NCBI RefSeq assembly: GCF_020379485.1
Contig: NW_026014799.1
Coordinates: forward strand, 12,501 to 76,500
Length of the DNA: 64,000 nt
Direction: 5' to 3'
Origin: Brassica napus
Lineage: Eukaryota; Streptophyta; Magnoliopsida; Brassicales; Brassicaceae
The stretch's first letter is position 1, and every line of letters starts with the position of its first letter. The notes under the pieces are model-generated. The model had not been told where the DNA came from. It searched no databases and saw only the letters and a list, made by a program, of their open reading frames with translations. Position numbers and translations under genes: made by a program. Below are positions 59,805-64,000 of the stretch, in pieces.

Positions 59805-60614
59805 CCGACCACCAAGGGGAGTAGCATGTGTTGTACTCTTTTTCCTCACCAGGTTTTGTCCCATTGGGTTTTCTTGGTCTAAGCCTTCTCAAACCGACAA
59901 CCAGATGTCTGGTTTATTTTAATTTATTTGGTTTAGACTTTGGGCTAATGTTTCAGCCTCATTTTCGGCCAGCATGTTTAAGGCCTTTTATCTTTGAGTC
60001 TCATAAGGGGTAAACCCTATATAACTCCATGAAGTTGGCGATTTTTGCCTAGGTCTTTTATGTAATAATTTTTCCTTTGCAAACCTAAAACCCTAAGTCT
60101 TTTTCTGTGAGAAACAAGAGAGAGCAGCCGAATCTTATCAAGCTTCAAACCACCAAGCTTGTTGCGATTCTTCACCTCCATTCCATCCACCGATTTGCCT
60201 TGAGAGTGATACACATCCAGCAAGCCAAATCCCATAGCTATCCACCTCCATCCACTGTTCTTGTTGAGAGAGATACACATCCAGCAACAAGGATCAATCC
60301 CCCATACTTCTATCCTTCTTTTGTTTTGTTTTATCTTTCATCATATAGTTCTAGCTTTTCCATTCATTATAAAAACTCATAAAAAGTCATATTTGCTTCT
60401 GTTCTTCATTGATCATATTGTTTTCTTCCTGTTCCTTATTTTGATTCATAAAAACTCATAAAAATAGCATCCTTTTGTTTCAGGAACCAGATCGGCCAAC
60501 TCCCAGCCCATCGCGACCGTCTAGCCGTCCCATAGCCGTCCGTCCGTCCTGTCCAGTCCGAGTTCCCGAACCTCAGACTGTCCGTCCGTGCAGACTGTTT
60601 CCCGGCCTGTATCA
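59480..60614 (+). repeat. Element C 3' LTR
   Basis: 1,135 bases. It lacks about 45 bases present in the 5' LTR (between TTCTTGGT and CTAAGCC, near 59878). It ends ...CCTGTATCA followed by the target duplication TGACG. Confidence 0.92.
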
Positions 60615-63600
60615 TGACGGACACACACAGACATTCTATTTATGCTGACGAACACCCACAGACGTCCTGTGTGTGCTGACGGACACACACGGACAGCCAC
60701 AGACATCCTGTGTGTGCTGACGGACAGCAACAGACGACCTATGTGTGCTGGCGGACACCCACGGACATCCTGTGTGTAATAAACAAACAGCCCACGTGGG
60801 CCAAAATCACCCAAACAGTCCATGCGAAGGGCCAGCGTGCTGAGTCCAAGGACCAACGTGCTGATATGTGTAGTGATGGACAGCCACGGACGTCCTGTGT
60901 GTGCTGACGGACACACACGGACGCACACGGACGCACACGGACAGCCACGGACATCCTGTGTGTGCTGACGGATACACACAGACGTCCTGTGTGTCCTGAC
61001 AGACACCCACGGACGTCCTGTGTGTACTGAACAGACAGCCCACGTGGGCCAAAATCACCCGAACAGTCCACGGGAAGGGCCAGCGTGCTGAGTCCAAGGA
61101 CCAGCGTGCTGATATGTGTACTAATGGACAGCCGCAGACGTCCTGTGTGTGTGCTGACGGACACACACAGACACGAATGGACAGCCACAGACGTCCTGTG
61201 TGTGCTGACGGACAGCCACAGACATCCTGTGTGTGCTGGCGGACAGCCACGGACGTCCTATGTGTACTGAACAGACAGCCCACGTGGGCCAAAATCACCC
61301 AAACAGTCCACGGGAAGGGCCAGCGTGCTGAGTCCAAGGACCAACGTGCTGATATGTGTACTGATGGACTGCCACGGATGTCATGTGTGTGCTGACGGAC
61401 ACACACGGACACACACAGACAGCAACAGACGTCCTGTGTGTGCTAACGGACACACACGGATGTCATGTTTATGTTGACGGACACCCACAGACGTCCTGTG
61501 TGTTCTGATGGACACACACGGACATCCACGGACGTCCTGTGTGTGCTGACGGACAGCCACAGACAGCCATGGTCGTCCTGTGTGTGCTGGCGGACACCCA
61601 CGGACGTCCTGTGTGTACTGAACAGACAGCCCACGTGGGCCAAAATCACCCAAACAGTCCACGGAAAGGGCCAGCGTGCTGAGTCCATGGACCAACGTGC
61701 TGATATGTGTACTGATTGACAGCCACGAACGTCCTGTATGTGTTGACGGGCACACACGGACAGCCACGGACGTCCTGTGTGTGCTGACGGACACACACGG
61801 ACAGCCACAGACGTCCTGTATGTGCTGACGGACACACACAGACATCCTGTTTGTGCTGACGGACACACACGGACGTCCTGTTTGTGCGGACGGACACACA
61901 CGGACGTCCTGTTTGTGCTGACGGACACACACGGACGTCCTGTTTGTGCTGACGGACACACACGGACGTCCTACGTGTGCTGACGGACACACACGAACGT
62001 CCTGTTTGTGCTGACGGACACACACGGACGTCCTATGTGTGCTGACGGACACACATGGACACACACAGACAGCCACGGACGTCCTGTTTGTGCTGACGGA
62101 CACACACAAACGTCCTGTGTGTGCTGACGGACACCCACGAACATCCTGTGTGTACTGAACAGACAGCCCACGTGGGCCAAAATCACCCGAACAGTCCACA
62201 GGAAGGGCCAGCGTGCTTAGTCCAAGGACCAGCGTGCTGATATGTGTACTAATGGACAGCCACAGACGTCCTGTGTGTGTGCTGACGGACACACACAGAC
62301 ACGAACGAACAACCACAGACATCCTGTGTGTGCTAACGGACAGCCATGGACGTCTTGTGTGTGCTGGCGAACACCCAGTGACGTCATGTGTGTACTGAAC
62401 AGACAACCCACGTGGGCCAAAATCACCCAAACAATCCACGGGAAAGGCCAGCGTGCTGAGTCCAAGGACCAACGTGCTGATATGTGTACTGATGGACAGC
62501 CACGGATGTCCTGTGTGTGCTGACGGACACACACGGGCACACACACAGACAGCCACAGACGTCCTGTGTGTGCTAACGGACACACACGAATGTCATGTTT
62601 ATGTTGACGGACACCCACAGACGTCCTGTGTGTTCTGATGGACACACACGGACATCCACGGACGTCCTGTGTGTGCTGACGGACAGCCACGGACAGCCAT
62701 GGACGTCCTGTGTGTGCTGGCGGACACCTACGAACGTCCTGTGTGTACTGAACAGACAGCCCACGTGGGCCAAAATCACTCAAACAGTCCACGGAAAGGG
62801 CCAGCGTGCTGAGTCCATGGACCAACGTGCTGATATGTGTACTTATGGACAGCCACGAACGTCCTGTATGTGATGACGGGCACACACGGACAGCCACGGA
62901 CGTCCTGTGTGTGCTGACGGACACACAAGGACAGCCACAGACGTCCTGTATGTGCTGACGGACACACACAGACATCCTGTTTGTGCTGACGGACACACAC
63001 GGACGTCCTGTTTGTGCGGACGGACACACACGGACGTCCTGTTTGTGCTGACGGACACACATGGACGTCCTGTTTGTGCTGACCGACACACACGGACGTC
63101 CTACGTGTGCTGACGGACACACACGAACGTCCTGTTTGTGCTGATGGACACACACGGACGTCCTATGTGTGCTGACGGACACACATGGACACACACAGAC
63201 AGCCACGGACGTCCTGTTTGTGCTGACGGACACACACAGACGTCCTGTGTGTGCTGACAGACACCCACGAACATCCTGTGTGTACTGAACAGACAGCCCA
63301 CGTGGCCAAAATCACCCGAACAGTCCACAGGAAGGGCCAGCGTGCTTAGTCCAAGGACCAGCGTGCTGATATGTGTACTAATGGACAGCCACAGACGTCC
63401 TGTGTGTGTGCTGACGGACACACACAGACACGAACGAATAACCACAGACATCCTGTGTGTGCTGACGGATTGCCACGGACGTCTTGTGTGTGCTGGCGAA
63501 CACCCACTGACGTCATGTGTATACTGAACAGACAACCCACGTGGGCCAAAATCACCCAAACAATCCACGGGAAAGGCCAGCGTGCTGAGTCCAAGGACCA

Positions 63601-64000
63601 ACGTGCTGATATGTGTACTGATGGACAGCCACAGATGTCTTGTGTGTGCTGACGGACACACACGGACACACACAGACAGCCACAGACGTCATGTGTGTGC
63701 TGACGGACACACACGGACGTCCTGTGTGTGCTGGAAGACACACACGAACAGCAACGGACGTCCTGTGTGTGCTGACGGACACACACAGACACACACGAAC
63801 AGCAACGGACGTCCTGTGTGTGCTGACGGACAGCCACAGACAGCCACGGACGTCCTGTGTGTGCTGGCGGACACCCACGGACGTCCTGTGTGTACTGAAC
63901 AAACAGCCCACGTGGGCCAAAATCACCCAAACTGTCCACGGGAAGGGCCAGCGTGCTGATTCCAAGGACAAAAGTGCTGATATGTGTACTGATGGACAGC
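60615..64000. repeat. Complex satellite array, block 5 (continues beyond the window)
   Basis: 3,386 bases of the same satellite. It includes a clear higher-order tandem duplication of 1,130 bp (61438-62567 and 62568-63697). Both copies contain a run of consecutive 31-bp submonomers of the GGACGTCCTGTTTGTGCTGA type (61860-62010 and 62990-63140). No gene is seen. Confidence 0.95.
61438..63697. repeat. 1,130-bp higher-order tandem duplication in the satellite
   Basis: Marker variants recur exactly 1,130 bases apart: ATGTCATGTTTATGTTGACG at 61460 and 62590, the GTTTGTGCGGACGG submonomer at 61880 and 63010, and GAACAGACAACCCACGTGG near 62396 and 63526. The copies differ by scattered substitutions. 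Confidence 0.85.

Larger units (their letters stand above)
44896..60614 (+). mobile_element. Element C: CRM-like Ty3/gypsy retrotransposon carrying nested element D
   Basis: Plus-strand member of the A/B family: 5' LTR 44896-46075, PBS 46079-46090, gag-pol 46541-48781 continuing at 57314-59804, PPT 59467-59479, 3' LTR 59480-60614. It is flanked by the perfect duplication TGACG (44891-44895 and 60615-60619) in satellite. The leader 46091-46540 is non-coding with three poly(A) runs. D interrupts reverse transcriptase, and a separate 49-bp deletion 55 bases past D removes further RT codons. Confidence 0.93.

Noticed and set aside
61860..62010. A CRISPR-like array of regular 31-bp repeats
   Set aside because: The repeats are contiguous without unique spacers and belong to a plant satellite.

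Overview
This window is plant nuclear DNA. It contains an intron-bearing cytochrome P450 of the CYP81D type, several Ty3/gypsy LTR retrotransposons primed by initiator methionine tRNA, and very AT-rich intergenic DNA. The P450 most resembles Arabidopsis-type CYP81D1 from memory, so a Brassicaceae genome is the best guess; nothing here fixes the species. The overall picture is a heterochromatic, possibly pericentromeric, tandem-repeat field that has been invaded by retroelements and carries one captured gene.

Layout. (1) 1-8791: a minus-strand, non-coding LTR element with LTRs of about 3.9 kb, LARD-like; its left end lies about 117 bases outside the window. (2) A complex satellite fills 8792-11860, 16840-23993, 31292-35111, 42323-44895 and 60615-64000, about 20.0 kb or 31% of the window. 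Each unit is a core of roughly 110 bp holding the palindrome GCCCACGTGGGC plus a variable number of 31-bp submonomers centred on GGACGTCC. (3) 11861-16839: a 5-kb single-copy segment with an intact CYP81D gene and a decayed pararetrovirus/retroelement-like fragment. It sits between two nearly identical 2.5-kb direct copies of satellite (9332-11860 and 16840-19335). (4) Three copies (A, B, C) of one CRM-like Ty3/gypsy family, each bounded by a perfect 5-bp target duplication made of satellite sequence: A 23994-31291 (minus), B 35112-42322 (minus), C 44896-60614 (plus). In this family the pol reading frame runs through the polypurine tract and about 107 codons into the 3' LTR. All three copies carry disabling mutations. 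(5) D, 48782-57313: a young Tekay/Del-like chromovirus inserted into the reverse transcriptase region of C.

How the parts relate. D is the only element with an undamaged pol. Its gag and pol lie in one frame but are separated by two TAG codons inside a 93-nt GT-AG interval; removing that interval gives a continuous gag-pol frame. A second candidate intron would join a 26-codon ATG exon in the 5' LTR to the gag frame, which has no usable ATG of its own, and would remove the primer-binding site. D and the coding-free LARD share a TTCGAGGACGAAT motif just before their polypurine tracts, so a D-like element could be the helper of the LARD. The most interesting points are the two-intron model of D, the 2.5-kb duplication around the captured P450 segment, and the near-identical insertion positions of A, B and C within the satellite submonomer.
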